Source of the DNA: Anniella stebbinsi
Lineage: Eukaryota > Chordata > Lepidosauria > Squamata > Anniellidae
DNA: 64,000 nucleotides
Assembly (NCBI GenBank): GCA_029215795.1
Contig: JARDYH010000001.1
Coordinates: forward strand, 191,649,654-191,713,653
Reading direction: 5' to 3'
This document shows positions 1 to 10,852 of this stretch, piece by piece (positions within the stretch are counted from its first letter, which is position 1; each line of letters begins with the position of its first letter). Below the pieces are notes generated by a model. The model was given only the letters and a program-made list of their open reading frames with translations, had not been told where the DNA came from and did not search any database. Position numbers and translations under genes: made by a program.

Positions 1-981
1 TCAGTAGATCACAGCAGTGGACGGAAGCGGGTGCCCCGGAAGGTAAGTGGGGCCCTCATCCTCTTCCCCCCTTGTGCTCCTTACCTGCCGGGGCGCCCGC
101 TTCCATCCACTGCTGCGATCTATTAAGAAACAGGCTTCGCAGCCTAGTTCTCAGTAGAGCACCGGGTGACATCACCCGGCACTCTACTGAGAACTAGGCC
201 GTGAAGCCTGTTTCTCAGTACATCGCAGCAGCGGACGGAAGTAGGCGCCCAGGCAGGTAAGTGGGGCCCTCCCCCTCCTCCCCCCTTGTGCTCCTTACCT
301 GCCGGGGTGCCCGCTTCCATCCACTGCTGCGATCTATTAAGAAACAGGCTTCACAGCCTAGTTCTCAGTAGTGCACCGGGTGACATCACCCGGCACTCTA
401 CTGAGAACTAGGCCGTGAAGCCTGTTTCTCAGTAGATCACAGCAGCGGATGGAAGCGGGCGCCAGGCAGGTAAGTGGGGCCCTCCCCCTCCTCCCCCTCG
501 CACTCCTTACCTGCTGGGGCCATCCGCTGCCGCCCACGGGTGGCAGCAGACAGCAGGGGTCGGCCCCAGCAGGTAAGCCCCCTCCTCCCCCTCGCGCTTC
601 TTACCTGCCGGGGCCATCCATTGCTGTCCGCTGCCGTCCGCTGCCCCCTTCTACTGAGAAACAGACTTCGCAGCCTGTCTCTCAGTAGCGCACAGGGTGA
701 CATCATCACCCAGTACGCTGAGAGGCAGGCCGCAAAGCCTGTTTCTCAGTAGAAGGGGGCAGCGGATGGCAGCGGATGGCCCCGGCAGGTAAGGAACGCA
801 AGGGGGAGGAGGAGGTCCGATCCTCTGATCTTATCTGAACCGGATCAGGTCCTTTCGGACCGGTTTGGATCGGATCAGATCAGACGATCCAGAAGCCGGG
901 ATCAGCATCAGATAATTTTATCCAATTTTGCTCAGATTGGCTCCTGATCGTGGATCGGACCCAATCCGATGCACACCCCTA
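1..981. mobile_element. Palindrome-array hAT-like element 1 (right part; left end outside window)
   Basis: The right end reads GCACACCCCTA, matching the termini of the complete elements at 24175-26404 and 53693-55011. Just inside it are the same degenerate GGATCGGATC-type subterminal repeats and a CGGATAATTTTATCC-like motif. The interior is a series of inverted repeats bounded by CTTACC and GGTAAG. No transposase reading frame is visible, so it is non-autonomous. The left terminus and its target duplication lie outside the window, so the hAT assignment is borrowed from the two complete relatives, which have 8-bp TSDs. Confidence 0.8.
80..793. repeat. Array of four CTTACC...GGTAAG hairpin units inside element 1
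   Basis: Units run 80-261, 294-474, 506-577 and 600-793, and the right arm of another occupies 1-47. Units 1, 2 and 4 have arms reading through an AGAAACAGGCTTCGCAGCCT-like stretch into a core related to GGGTGACATCACCC. Unit 3 is a short form without the core. C-rich spacers separate the units. Every unit starts with the complement of a splice donor and ends with one (for example GGCAGGTAAG near 252-261). Confidence 0.85.
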
Positions 982-1731
982 ATTTTCACCATTTCTCATT
1001 TTCTCCTGGAGCCCCGTATACAACATCCCATGCTGTTCTGGAGGTTCTCTGGACCCTATTGAGCAGATTTCAGTGATGTGATAGAGGATGCTGCAAAAAG
1101 AAGGAAAATTTATGAAAACTGCTTCCCTCCCCTTCTATTTATGGAGCCTCATTTAAAATGGGACTTACATGAACAGAAGAGCAGCATTGGATATAACTCT
1201 TTGTTTCTAAAACTTAGTTTGTTTATCTTTAATTATTTTAGCATAAATTTTCTTGAGGTTAAGGTTAGCTTACTATTTAATATGTCCCCTGACCATTATT
1301 AGCCACTAATGGACCTAAAGGGCAGTATTCGACACCTAAGGTCCACCTACACAACTCTTGTACTGCTAGCACAGGAGTGAACAACATATAGTCCATGGCT
1401 GCATATGGTCCCCATTTTGAGCCTTTTTGTTTTGTTTGTTTTAAACCTTTTAATGCTTCATAGCAAGCAAGCTCATTTTATCCTTTTGGTACACTTTAGC
1501 CGCTTTGCACACCATTTTAATTTTCTTTTTACAAGTATTGCAGGGAGGGAAATCTCTACCTATAAAGCGGAAAGTATGTGTGTGCAATGTTATGTCCGGA
1601 AATGTTTACCCATGTCCAGACAAGTTAGAAATTTGAAATTTGGCATGCTGCAATGTACCAGAAAAATCTAAAAACATGAAATTTGGATTTTAAGTATTTT
1701 TAAAAAATTTAATAAAAAACCTAGGCTTATG
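982..1731. other. AT-rich sequence without recognised features
   Basis: I see no gene and no clearly recognisable repeat. Short open frames here start at arbitrary ATGs and have no recognisable similarity. Confidence 0.5.
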
Positions 1732-1779
1732 TCTACAACTCCCAGCACACCTTGGGTGGAACTCCCAGCATGCATTGTG
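1732..1779 (+). promoter_or_regulatory. Tandem ZNF143/THAP11 (SBS)-like motifs
   Basis: TCTACAACTCCCAGCACACC (1732-1751) is followed directly by GGAACTCCCAGCATGCATTG (from 1757). Both resemble the ACTACAnnTCCCAnnATGC promoter motif bound by ZNF143 and THAP11 (established knowledge). A third match lies at 3005-3024. No promoter or gene is evident nearby, so the sites may simply be repeat-derived; function is inference. Confidence 0.45.
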
Positions 1780-2439
1780 TAGGAGGCCAGACTTACTGGC
1801 CTTTGGCGGGTTGCCACTGCGTGTCTTTCACATCCCAACTCTTAAGATTGGTCTCAAGCAGTCAACCCAATTCCACATAAAAGGAAACAACCGACATAAA
1901 TGGGCTTTGTCCATCTGCGGTGCCTCCTCTTGCCCTCTGCATGATTTCAAAATTGTAACTAGATATAACAGTTTGACTTTGAGGGGCCAAACATGCTCAA
2001 AGGCACCTTATCCTGATATCACTGTTTTCTCAGAATCTGGGCGAAGTGCATGTGTGGCCTTCACTCTTAGATGGGAGGAGGGAGGAAAGGGAGGCACTCT
2101 GTGCATTCCTAGAAACAGGCCTGATGAAGGGGAGAAGGACATGGCCAGCCCTGGCCCTTCAGTACAGGCTCCTGATGGAGCACTTGGTAGGCAGTCCCAG
2201 CAGGATTTGGCCAGAGCTGGGCATGTCCATTGACAGCCGCTTACCTCCCCTTCTCGGTAATGCTACTCCATGACACTATATCAAGGAGCAGCATCAGCAA
2301 TGAGAGGAGGGAAGTGCTTCTCAGAGGACAAGGACAGCTGCGGGCCACCAAAGGCAGGCTGGGAGATGTAGTACTGGCATGTAGAGTGGCTGATTTTAAA
2401 TAAAGTATGGGTTAGCAAACCAGATCGTTATGTGCAAAC

Positions 2440-2990
2440 TCGAGAAACAGAAATAAGCATCCATAAATCAGTCCGTGGTGAGAGCCTGAAGATTCTGTCC
2501 GAGCTGAGTTGTAACAATACTGGAATCACAAAACGTTGAAGAGTTGTCAGAAATCCAGTCCAAAGGATCAGGATATGTCCAGGCAATAACAAGGCTACAG
2601 GAAAGCACTGAAGAATGGTCAGGATACGGTCCAAAGGTCAGAACAAGTCCAGGCATGAAACACGAAGCTGGGAAGCGCAAAGCCAGGCAAGGCACCAGAT
2701 ACGAGAGTTGCTTCCAGCACTCTGGCTGAGCACTGGCCACACTTTTATGGGAAGTGGACTAATGATCAATTGCTGTCAGCTGATTGAAACTCAGCTGGTC
2801 CCTGCCTGCTTCCATGAAATGTCACACCCCCAACACTCCCAGACTTAGCTGTTTCCTTTCTCTGGCTGATTTCTTAACTGATGCACAACACCTAACTTGG
2901 CTCCCACTTTCCTGACCTCTTGCTAACTCTTTGTTCTCCTTCTACCTGACTTTCTCCAACTGCCACTAATCCTCCCCATCACTCCATTCT
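2440..2990 (-). mobile_element. LTR-retrotransposon LTR fragment (probable)
   Basis: On the minus strand this runs through a CAGCTGA-rich segment and a TATA-like CCCATAAAAGTG near 2740-2752, then a run of GACCTTTGGACC and CTGATCCTTTGG phrases. The order parallels the solo LTR at 24483-25247: a CAGCTG segment, an A/T-rich box, then CTGG- and CCAAG-rich text. Neither end is defined and no TSD was found. A Gypsy-like origin is a guess from layout. Confidence 0.4.
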
Positions 2991-3004
2991 AGCCTCAGCT
3001 TATG

Positions 3005-3024
3005 CCTACAACTCCCAGCATGCC
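3005..3024 (+). promoter_or_regulatory. ZNF143/THAP11 (SBS)-like motif
   Basis: CCTACAACTCCCAGCATGCC followed by TTGGG is a close match to the ACTACAnnTCCCAGnATGC class. It stands alone, with no promoter context visible, and probably marks the same repeat type as the pair at 1732-1779. Confidence 0.45.
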
Positions 3025-3030
3025 TTGGGC

Positions 3031-4075
3031 AATTTAATTTGTTTAAAAGTTAACTCACAGGCCTAGCACTGGCCTACTACTTTAAGATGATTACCTTGCA
3101 CACATATATCTTAGGGGGCCCGAGCAACACTGGGTATATCAGCTAGTGTGGTATACAGGAGAGGTGGGGGAGGGGCAAAATGGACCCTTTCCAAAGTTGC
3201 CAACCCCTGCACTAGCATAAGCAACTTCTGGTAGTACACCAATAGTTTAAGCTGACTCAATGGGTTTTTCCTGGAAAATTCTTTGCAACAGATTACACTA
3301 TTGATGTAACATTTATGCTAGCAGTACATCAATAGGGTCAGCAGATCAGCAGTGTTGGATACTGCCCACAATTTCCAACATTCCATAGATGAAAATTGGA
3401 TAAACACCATGCTTGTGTAGGTACAGCTAGGGCAGAGTTTAGTAGCCCAGCAGAGTGACCTGAAGGTAATGGAGTGGCCAACACAATTCAGACTCAAATG
3501 TGCCACAAGCAGGCTTACCGAATGACACATTTTCAACACAGATTAAATCCACAGCATGTATCTCTTTAGAAATTAAGCGCTGACCCCAACATGGTTACCA
3601 GCAACCTAAAGCCAAGCAATATCTGGTTCCCCTCCATAAAGTAGTCCACTCTTGGTTGCTTCCTTTTACTTTCTTCATCACAACTCTTCCCCCACCCCTG
3701 CCCCCATTCTTGTTATAGACGAATTACTATTATTTAATGCTAACACTTCGATGTTCTTGTTTTGATTGCTGGTTTCTGAGCCATTTTGAAAGTCTATATC
3801 TGGTAAAAGGCAAATGCTAGGAATTGGTGGGACATTTAAAAGCCAGGCAGACAGCAAACATAACTCCTTTCCACCAAAACTAATACTAAAAACTGCTCAA
3901 AAACATAATTCGATTGCCTACATTAATACAGCTGTAAGGAGGATGCAACCCAAATCTCTCATTTGGAGAACTTTTAGATAATACTAGGGGATAGACAGAA
4001 TTATAGATTTTTTTTTAAGTATTTCCACTCATCCCAAATTTGTTAAGGTATATTAAGATTACAAATCTAAATATA
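3031..4075. other. Unassigned AT-rich sequence
   Basis: No gene, RNA or confident repeat recognised. Short open frames have no coding character. Confidence 0.5.
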
Positions 4076-4560
4076 TGTCAGGACCCAGCCAACCTCAGAC
4101 CATGACTATGAAGAGCCCCCTGCGGAGCCCCCCTGGTGATTCCTTGGTATAAACAATCCACTGTTCCGGTGCCTTTGGGCCATGTCATTTCAAAGGTTTC
4201 AAACACCCCATGCTGCCTTTTTGGAGCCTCGTTCTGGCTCCAGAAGCCCCTTATAACCCCCGAAGCCTCAGTAGCTGTTGACAAAAGCATCTCCTTGACT
4301 GCACAACACCTTTCCTCTCACTGTATTAGTTAGAAGGAGAGGAAAGCCAGCACCAGCTGTAAGCCAAGAAGGGGTGGAGTAAACCACTCTAGTATAAGCT
4401 CTCAGTCTTTTTATCACTGCTGCTTGTGGAACAGCTGCAATAGGCTCTCTGTGGAAGCTCCAGGTCCTCACTATATCCCAGCCCCAGTTTGTGACTCAGC
4501 CAGGGTCCCAAGATTTGCATACCTTCCTATACCTTGCTTTATTGCTGGGTGATTTCAACC
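4076..4560 (+). mobile_element. Possible solo LTR fragment
   Basis: The stretch begins TGTCAGGACCCAGCC. This resembles the TGTCATGG and TGTCATGACCC starts of the LTR-like sequences ending at 25247 and 38177 (both read on the minus strand). The 3' boundary and TSD could not be found, so the end coordinate is approximate. Confidence 0.3.
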
Positions 4561-5639
4561 TAGTTTGCTACATGGTGGAGTGGAGATATGGGCCAACTCT
4601 ACCATTATACCACACCACTCCCTTCCACTATACCACACCACCTCTTTCCCCCCTGTGTTTCTACTATGTATGCATATTAAAAGAAGAGCCCTTGTTGGGT
4701 TTTAAGAAACCGAACAGTATTTAAAAAGATACTCATGTCTCCATCCTAAAATATTTGGATTCCTAGCCAATTTTGAAAAGGAGAAATGCAAGCATATTTA
4801 TTTATTCATTTTTCCTGTGTATGAAATTTGATGTAAAAAGAAATGGATTATTAGTTCCCTTGCTATTTCTTATGCTGAGGGCATCAGTTCGACATACACT
4901 GAGATGTGGGGGGAGCTGACTGAGGAAGCGCTATCTGAGGAAAACCTTCTATGCACTGACCTCCAGTAGTATTCTTTTAAAATCTCAAATTGGAGCTGCA
5001 GCCATGGTTTCTTTTCTAGGTCAACAACCTTTTTGATTAAGCATTAAATGGACTTTCTCATTTCTTTCACAGAAGATCTTTTTCCCCCAAGGCTTTGCTC
5101 CTCTAAATTACCATCCATCCAGACTGTTACTTTGTGCCACCGCTTTCTAGACACCAAACTACTGCAAATTCTTTAATTTTGCTATTTTTGCTAATTTTGC
5201 TCTCTCAGCCTATATTTGTACTGACTCTAGAATATCTATGTCAAGCAAGAGATGATACGAGACATTGGGGGGCGGGGTTGGAATCATGAGGCTACAAAAT
5301 ATAATTGTTCTAAAAGGGGTTTGTTTTGGGTTTTTTGGTAGAATCTTTTGATTCTATGGGGAGAGAGGGAGGTAAGAAAGAACAGAACTTGCAACAATAG
5401 GCATTATATTCCTGTTTTCAACTGGGAATAAATATGGATAGATTAAAGATTTTTATTTTTTGGACTGAACCTTTATGATATATATGATACTTCTTTTTCT
5501 AATACTAAGACAGGGAAGCAAGCAAATAGGATATGAAAAATCACATTCATGGGACTTCCTCCCACCATGCCTCTCCACGGCAAAATTGGCTACAGTACAG
5601 AAAGCAAAAAACAATGCTGAACCTCTTCCTAGGCAGGAC
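4561..5639. other. Unassigned AT-rich sequence
   Basis: Nothing recognised apart from short homopolymer runs. Confidence 0.5.
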
Positions 5640-6433
5640 TAGGGATGGGTGAATCTGTCAATTTTCGTTTTGCTCGATTTCCCATTTTTCCACCCATGTT
5701 AGTTTCAAACCATTTCTGCATGTGTTCACTCGTCAAGAAAAAGGCCACAATTAATGAGATCTCGGGCAGTATCCAACGGCGGCGCTGCACCTTTGCCCTT
5801 TCAGTTCTGCAGGCAATGCCTCCCTCCAATTTTATTTCACAAGCAGGATCCACACCTTATTAATCACTTCCTTGAGGAAGCCCTGAAGCAAGCTGAAATG
5901 CTTATTTCTGGATTGGGGCAGGTTAGCAGAGCTCCCTTATGAAAGTTCTTGCTCTTCCCATTAACTGCTTGTGGAATAGTATCAGTGGGGGCACAGCCTC
6001 CCATTGGATATTGCCCTTTGAAAGACTAGAAGATCTGAAACGCCTACGATTCCCAGGCTGTAGTCTAACAATTTTTATTGTTATCAAAGGTCTACAATTA
6101 TTTGTTTGTTACTCATTGTTATTATTTGAAAAATCTAATAAAAATCATTATTAAAAAAGCCACACACAAAAATTGTACGCATTTCTGAGTACCTTTCTTT
6201 TAATGCCCACATTTTTGCATACACTTCCAAGTATGTGCAATTTTTGCAAATGATTTTACCCCATATCTAATATCTTTGTGTGAACTTTCACCTAATATAT
6301 GAATTTTGGGCATAGTTTTATTTAATAGTGCATTTTTGTGCACATTTGTAATTGCAAATTCTGAACAGTGCATTGGGTAAGTTTGTATAACAATTCAAAT
6401 TGAATGGTTTTGTCATCCATTCCTATGCAGTAC
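5640..6433. mobile_element. Degenerate TAGGGATG...CATCC-type DNA transposon, interrupted
   Basis: The left end reads TAGGGATGGGTGAATCTG and the right end reads TGTCATCCATTCCTATG. The right part has CACATTTTTGCATACA-type phrases that recur at about 61900-62210. The body is interrupted by an A-tailed insertion at about 5757-6158. Boundaries are approximate. Confidence 0.4.
5757..6158 (+). mobile_element. A-tailed retroposed fragment (LINE 3' end or processed RNA)
   Basis: The segment ends with CTAATAAAAATCATTATT and an A-run, like a polyadenylated 3' end. GCCACA occurs on both sides (about 5742 and 6159), a possible remnant of a target duplication. I see no reverse transcriptase domain. It may be a 5'-truncated LINE 3' UTR. 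Confidence 0.4.
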
Positions 6434-6932
6434 ACTGGTCTGTACTGATCTATAGGGCCACTGCTTCACTGACATGTGGTGATCAAACAAGGTGGAATTT
6501 TAAATGATAGTAGCACAGAGAAGGGTGGACATACTCTTCCCATTGAAGAGATTCCAGATAGTTAAAACTTAAGAAACCCTTAGCTATATTATATTGAATA
6601 TAATAGTTTAATCTGCTAATCTTTGGCAACAGAACATGAATATTCATACAGACAGTATAGATAAATATATTAATGGGAAATTAGAAGGTAACAGAAAGAA
6701 ATAAAGAAACCAGGAGAGATGTACCTGGGCACTTAGGAGATGGAAATATCACCCACCTCACTGTCCATCCCATGTACCAAGCCATGGGCAATTCTGTTTG
6801 CTCATTTAGCTCTATTGCCTGATTCATGCATATATTTTTCATTTGATGTTTAATGCTAAAGCTGTATTCTTCAGCCTGTACCTAATGCTTATGATTGTGG
6901 GATTTCATAGTACACTAGGAAGTGATGGTTTC
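6434..6932. other. Unassigned AT-rich sequence
   Basis: No gene or repeat recognised. Confidence 0.45.
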
Positions 6933-7061
6933 CAGGGGAGAGCAACATGAGCAGATGTTTTGGCATACAACTCCCATGATCCCTCACCACTGGCTATGTT
7001 GGCTAAGGCTCATGGGAACTGTAGGCCAAAACATCTGGAGGGCCACATGTTCCCACTTCTG
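6933..7061. mobile_element. Short palindromic MITE (CAGATGTTTTGG / ACAACTCCCAT type)
   Basis: Left arm CAGATGTTTTGGCATACAAC plus TCCCATGATCC pairs with CATGGGAACTGTAGGCCAAA plus ACATCTGGAGGG. The outer ends are CAGGGGAG and CTTCTG. Related copies lie at 39655-39780, 45735-45800 (half) and 52328-52458. I recall this type as common in squamate genomes. No clean TSD remains. Confidence 0.65.
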
Positions 7062-7139
7062 CCCATAGTCTGGGAGAACAGTATATTTCAATGATTGGGA
7101 ATATTTTTTCTCTCTAAAATAATCTTCAGGATTGTATCA

Positions 7140-7300
7140 TGAACACTGTGATTTATTTGTTTATTATGTTTTTTATTTATTATGTATTATGTATTTAGTT
7201 ATACCAATAATTAAAACTCTCTGGGCAGTTAATAAAATGAAATGTACAACCGTAATATGCAAAATATAATAAGACCTAATGTAAAAATGTAGAAGCCTTT
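7140..7300 (-). mobile_element. L2-group LINE 3' tail fragment
   Basis: TTTATTTATTATG-type A/T repeats are followed by AAACTCTCTGGGCAGTTAAT. This matches the complement of the 3' terminal stem-loop seen intact at 8311-8350 and 41050-41100. Heavily diverged. Confidence 0.55.
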
Positions 7301-7681
7301 CTTCATCTGCTTTTTCACACTCCCTTGTACCTTCCTACAAGATTTGGGTTGTTTTATCTTAGAAAGACTAACATGACTGATGAAGGCACCTCCTTGAGGC
7401 GAGAAAACTCATTCAATTTCTACTCCTCGGTGTGAATACTAGCATACACTTTTGAGTACCTGCCTAGCAAGGAAAGAAGGTTTATCTGTTTCTACAACTA
7501 TTCTGCTTAAAGGTTTTTTTAACTGACGTTCTAGACTCATTAGTTGAGGGAAATGTCAGTAATACTGTGAATCCAACAGTAAAGTAGTCCATCAAAAATT
7601 CTATGACACTGTATCTACCAGAAAATCAATGCCTATGCATTTTGTAGTCCTTCAGTACACATTTTTTCAGAATTTCCAACA

Positions 7682-7855
7682 GATCATCAACAGTATCTCT
7701 ACCGTCAATGGATTATTTAAGAAAACAGTTAGATTCAGTTGCCCTTCAAATACCTTATGTTGTTTTGGGATCAGAGTAATCCAGTATTTGAAGGACAACT
7801 GAATCTAGCTGTTTTCTTAAATAATCCATTCACGGTAGAGATACTGTTGATGATC
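7682..7855. repeat. Long hairpin: 72-bp inverted repeat with 30-nt loop
   Basis: Left arm 7682-7753 and right arm 7784-7855 are reverse complements with 3 mismatches over 72 positions; the loop is 7754-7783. Arms start GATCATCAACAGTATCTCTA and end at CTTCAAATAC. It lacks the termini of the MITE families found elsewhere in the window. No open frame of note is present. It could be a recent inverted duplication, a small foldback transposon or a small-RNA precursor; the sequence alone does not decide. Confidence 0.85.
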
Positions 7856-7995
7856 CAAAAGTACGCCCATGTTATCCATCTGGTCCTTCAAAGGGAGTGC
7901 AACGGCATCAAGAACCATTTACTCAGTTGGAAGAACCAGTAAGAGCATCTCAGACTTATCTGGATGACTACCTCAGGGAAAAGGTTTCTTTTAGG
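7856..7995 (-). mobile_element. Possible diverged L2-group LINE fragment
   Basis: Phrases GGTCCTTCAAAGGGAGTGCA and CAGACTTATCTGGATG resemble GATCCTTTAGGGGAGTGCA and GTCTTGTCTGGATTGAG in the LINE at 9361-9465, in the same order. Similarity is weak. Confidence 0.35.
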
Positions 7996-8310
7996 TTCAT
8001 GAAAGAGGCTATTTGAAGGCTACTGATGCTTCCCAGTGAAGTTATGCTATCTTTTGAGTTTCATCATTCTATTAGACACAACTATTCGCATGTAGTTACA
8101 AAATAATTTTTGCTTTCGGTGAAATCTTAAACAAAAGTTTTTTCTGCTCAATTAAAAACATCTGAGGAATTTCATAGCATTTATAAGACTTGTGAAATGT
8201 CTCTAATTTGAAGGAACTCCACCCTGAAAGCAAAGCACCTGGGTAATATTGCAATTTATGTTTTAATTTACCTTTATATCACCCAGAGAACTTCAGTTAT
8301 TGAGCAGTCT

Positions 8311-8580
8311 ATAAATTTATTTATATACCGCCCAATAGCTGAAGCTCTCTGGGCGGTTAATAAAAGTTAAAACCATCAACAAAACAGTATAAGAACATAA
8401 TATAAAAATACAATATAAAAGCACAATCAGGGTAAAACCACACAGCAATGCAGATTTAAATTACAAATTTAAAATACATATTTGCACATTGGAGTTCAAA
8501 GACTATGATAATAAACTGTTGAAATATTGTGAGAATAAGGTCTTTACATGGTGTCGAAAGGAGTATACTGTAGGTGCCAT
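8311..8580 (-). mobile_element. L2-group LINE 3' end, truncated copy
   Basis: Contains TATATACCGCCCAATAGCTG and CTCTCTGGGCGG, the complement of the LINE 3' stem-loop, then repeated ATAAAA phrases up to AAGGTCTTTACATGGTG. It stops at GTAGGTGCCAT. A second, longer copy starts again with its own 3' stem-loop at 8581, so these are two insertions or a duplication. Confidence 0.75.
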
Positions 8581-8753
8581 TTTTATACCATCCAATAGCC
8601 GAAGCTCTCTGGGTGGTTCACAAAAGTGAAAACCATAAAATACAATTTCAGTATAAAATTTAAATCATAATGTAAAATCACAGTATAAAACTGCAACCAG
8701 AATAAAACTGAGCAGCAATGGAGAGATTTAAAATACACATTTAAAACAGCACA

Positions 8754-9349
8754 TTAAAAGACTAGAATGGGAAAATACTGGGAAAATGAAAAGGTCTTCA
8801 CCTGGTGTTGGAAAGAGTATGATGTAGATGCCAGGAGAAACTCTCTAAGGAGCTCATTCCACAGCTGGGGTTCCACAACAGAGAAGGCCCTCCTCCTAGT
8901 AGCTACCGGCTTCACTTCCTTTGGCAGGGGCTCACGGAGAAGGACCCCTGAAGATGATCTTGGGGTCTGGGCAGGTACATATGGGAGGAGGCGTTTCTTC
9001 AGAATGTTAGTACCAGCACTTTGAATTGACCCTGGATCTGGACCGGCAGCCAGTGAAGTTGGAAAAGGACTGGCGTAATGTGGTCTCATTGGCCAGTCCC
9101 TGTTAACAGCCTGGCTGCCCTATTTTGTACTAGTTGAAGTTTCCGGACCATTTTTAAAGGCAGCCCCATGTGTAACACATTGCAGTAGTCCAGAGAAGAG
9201 GTTATCAGAGCATGGATAACTGTAGCTAGGTTATCTCTGTCCAGATAAAGATGTAATTGGTATATCAGCCTAAGCTGATAAAAGGTGTTCCTTGCTACTG
9301 AGTCCACCTGTGCCTCAAGTGACAGTTCTGGATCCAGGAGCACCCCCAA
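8754..9349 (-). pseudogene. LINE reverse transcriptase C-terminal region (decayed, two frames)
   Basis: Frame 9086-9349 starts in GVLLDPELSLEAQV and ends at QNRAARLLTGTG, the conserved stretch after the reverse transcriptase core. The following frame, 8754-9089, carries PYVPAQTPRSSS and RRRAFSVVEPQLWN, the usual C-terminus of this LINE type. Stops and a frame change separate them from each other and from the core at 9367-10110. Confidence 0.8.
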
Positions 9350-9366
9350 ACTACAAACCTGATCCT

Positions 9367-10110
9367 TTAGGGGAGTGCAACCCCATCCAGAACAGGGTGA
9401 ACATCACCTAACCAGACAGATGAACCATCCACAAACAGTACCTCCGTCTTGTCTGGATTGAGTCTCAGTTTGTTGGCCCTCGTCCAGTCCATTACTGTGC
9501 CCATGTACTGATTCAGAATAGCCACTGCCTCATCTGGGTTTGATGAAAAAGAGAGGCAGAGCTGGGAGTCATCCGTATATTGATGGCACCTCAGCCCACA
9601 TCTCCAGATAACCCCTCTCAGCAGTTTCATGTAAATGTTGAATAGCATAAGGGACAAAATACAGCCCTGTGGAACTTCATGGCCTAGGTGCCACGGCACA
9701 GAGAAATAATCCCCCAGCACCACCTTCTGGAATCGGCCAATCAAGTAGGAGCAGAACCACTGCAACACAGTGCCTCCAACTCCCAGCCCAGACAACCTAT
9801 CCAGAAGGATTCCATGGTCGATGGTATCGAAAGTCAGTGAGAGATCCAAGAGAATCAACAGGGTCACACTCCCCCAGTCCCTCTCCCGGCAAAGGTAATC
9901 CCATAGGGCAACCAAGCCTGATTGAAATGCTACTAGATCATCTGTTTCATTCAAGAATGCCTGGCGTTGCCCTGCAACCACCCACACAAGCACCTTGCCC
10001 AAGAAGGGGATATTAGCCACTGCCATATAATTGTTAACGTTCTCTGGGTCCAGGTTAGGCTTTTTCAGGAGTGGTCTGATTACCTCCTCTTTTAAAGAGG
10101 CCAGCACCAC
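9367..10110 (-). pseudogene. LINE reverse transcriptase core (decayed)
   Basis: The 247-residue frame shows non-LTR reverse transcriptase motifs in order: PLLKKPN (residues 13-19), NIPFLGKVL (33-41), motif A with LLDLS and FDTIDHG (87-100), PQGCILSLMLFN (147-158), and a catalytic box changed from YADD to YTDD (178-181), followed by the KLNPDKTE-like thumb start. About ten residues expected after QSG (residues 63-65) are missing in frame, compared with the copy at 42681-43070. A one-base loss in the G-run near 9370 shifts the frame; the thumb continues at 9086-9349. In an active element the protein would copy LINE RNA at the target site. Confidence 0.85.
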
Positions 10111-10852
10111 TTGCTCTCTCAGGGAGGCATTTACAACCTCCTGGACCCAGCTGGCGATCCCTTCTTATTTGCTGTAATGAGCCATTAAGGGCAAGGGTCA
10201 AGCACACAGGTGGTCGACCAGACTTGGCCAAGCACCTTGTCCTCATCCTCGGGCCTCAGTAACTGAAACTCATCCAACAAAACTGGGCCAGACGGTGCTC
10301 TGGACGCCTCTACTAGCAAACTGCAATAAAAATAACGATCACGGAGAACTAAACTGTTTTGATATAATATGTAAAACTTTCGCTACGGAAAATGATTTGT
10401 CGCACCCTATTATGCACAGTTTCTTCTTGTACTGCTCTTCTCCTCAGATCGGGAACTTTTAAATTGGTTTCCCTTTTTCTTCCTTTAAATGTTTTTTTCC
10501 TGGAAACTGTGTCCACTTCAGTAAGTGGATGATTAAATGTAAACAATTATTTCAATTTATTCCAATTAAAATGCTGAACAAGTAATTAACTTGGTCTAAA
10601 TTTATATGGATTTTTTTTAAAAAATCCATGGTAAAATCGCTTATTTTATAGAACCAAAAAGGAGATGGGATTAATAACTGTTATAAATATAAAAATATGA
10701 ATTTTGCAAACTGTATTAATTGCTTAATTGGATAAAGACTCTGTTTTCTCCAATAGCAAAGCAGGAGGATGACAGTTTAAATATAGTATTCCATGGTCTG
10801 TTATGGACAAACGGTAATGCAGGACCATCTTATTTAATCTTCCTACATTGCA

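Larger units (their letters stand above)
8581..10330 (-). mobile_element. L2/CR1-group non-LTR retrotransposon, 5'-truncated and mutated
   Basis: Read on the minus strand, this carries a reverse transcriptase region followed by the conserved C-terminal segment and a 3' UTR ending in the CCGCC/GGCGG-type stem-loop. The 5' part (endonuclease) is missing. Similarity ends near 10330, close to a CTACTAGCAAACTGC stretch. The copy at 41431-43690 extends further 5'. Frameshifts and stops show it cannot make a working protein. Assignment to the L2/CR1 group rests on reverse transcriptase motifs and the stem-loop tail; the exact clade is not certain. Confidence 0.85.

Noticed and set aside
1775..2233. 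152-codon frame
   Set aside because: No domain or homology I recognise, and it borders a repeat motif; listed only here.
7682..7855. Calling the hairpin a microRNA gene
   Set aside because: The stem is much longer than an ordinary pre-miRNA and there is no expression evidence; kept as a hairpin only.
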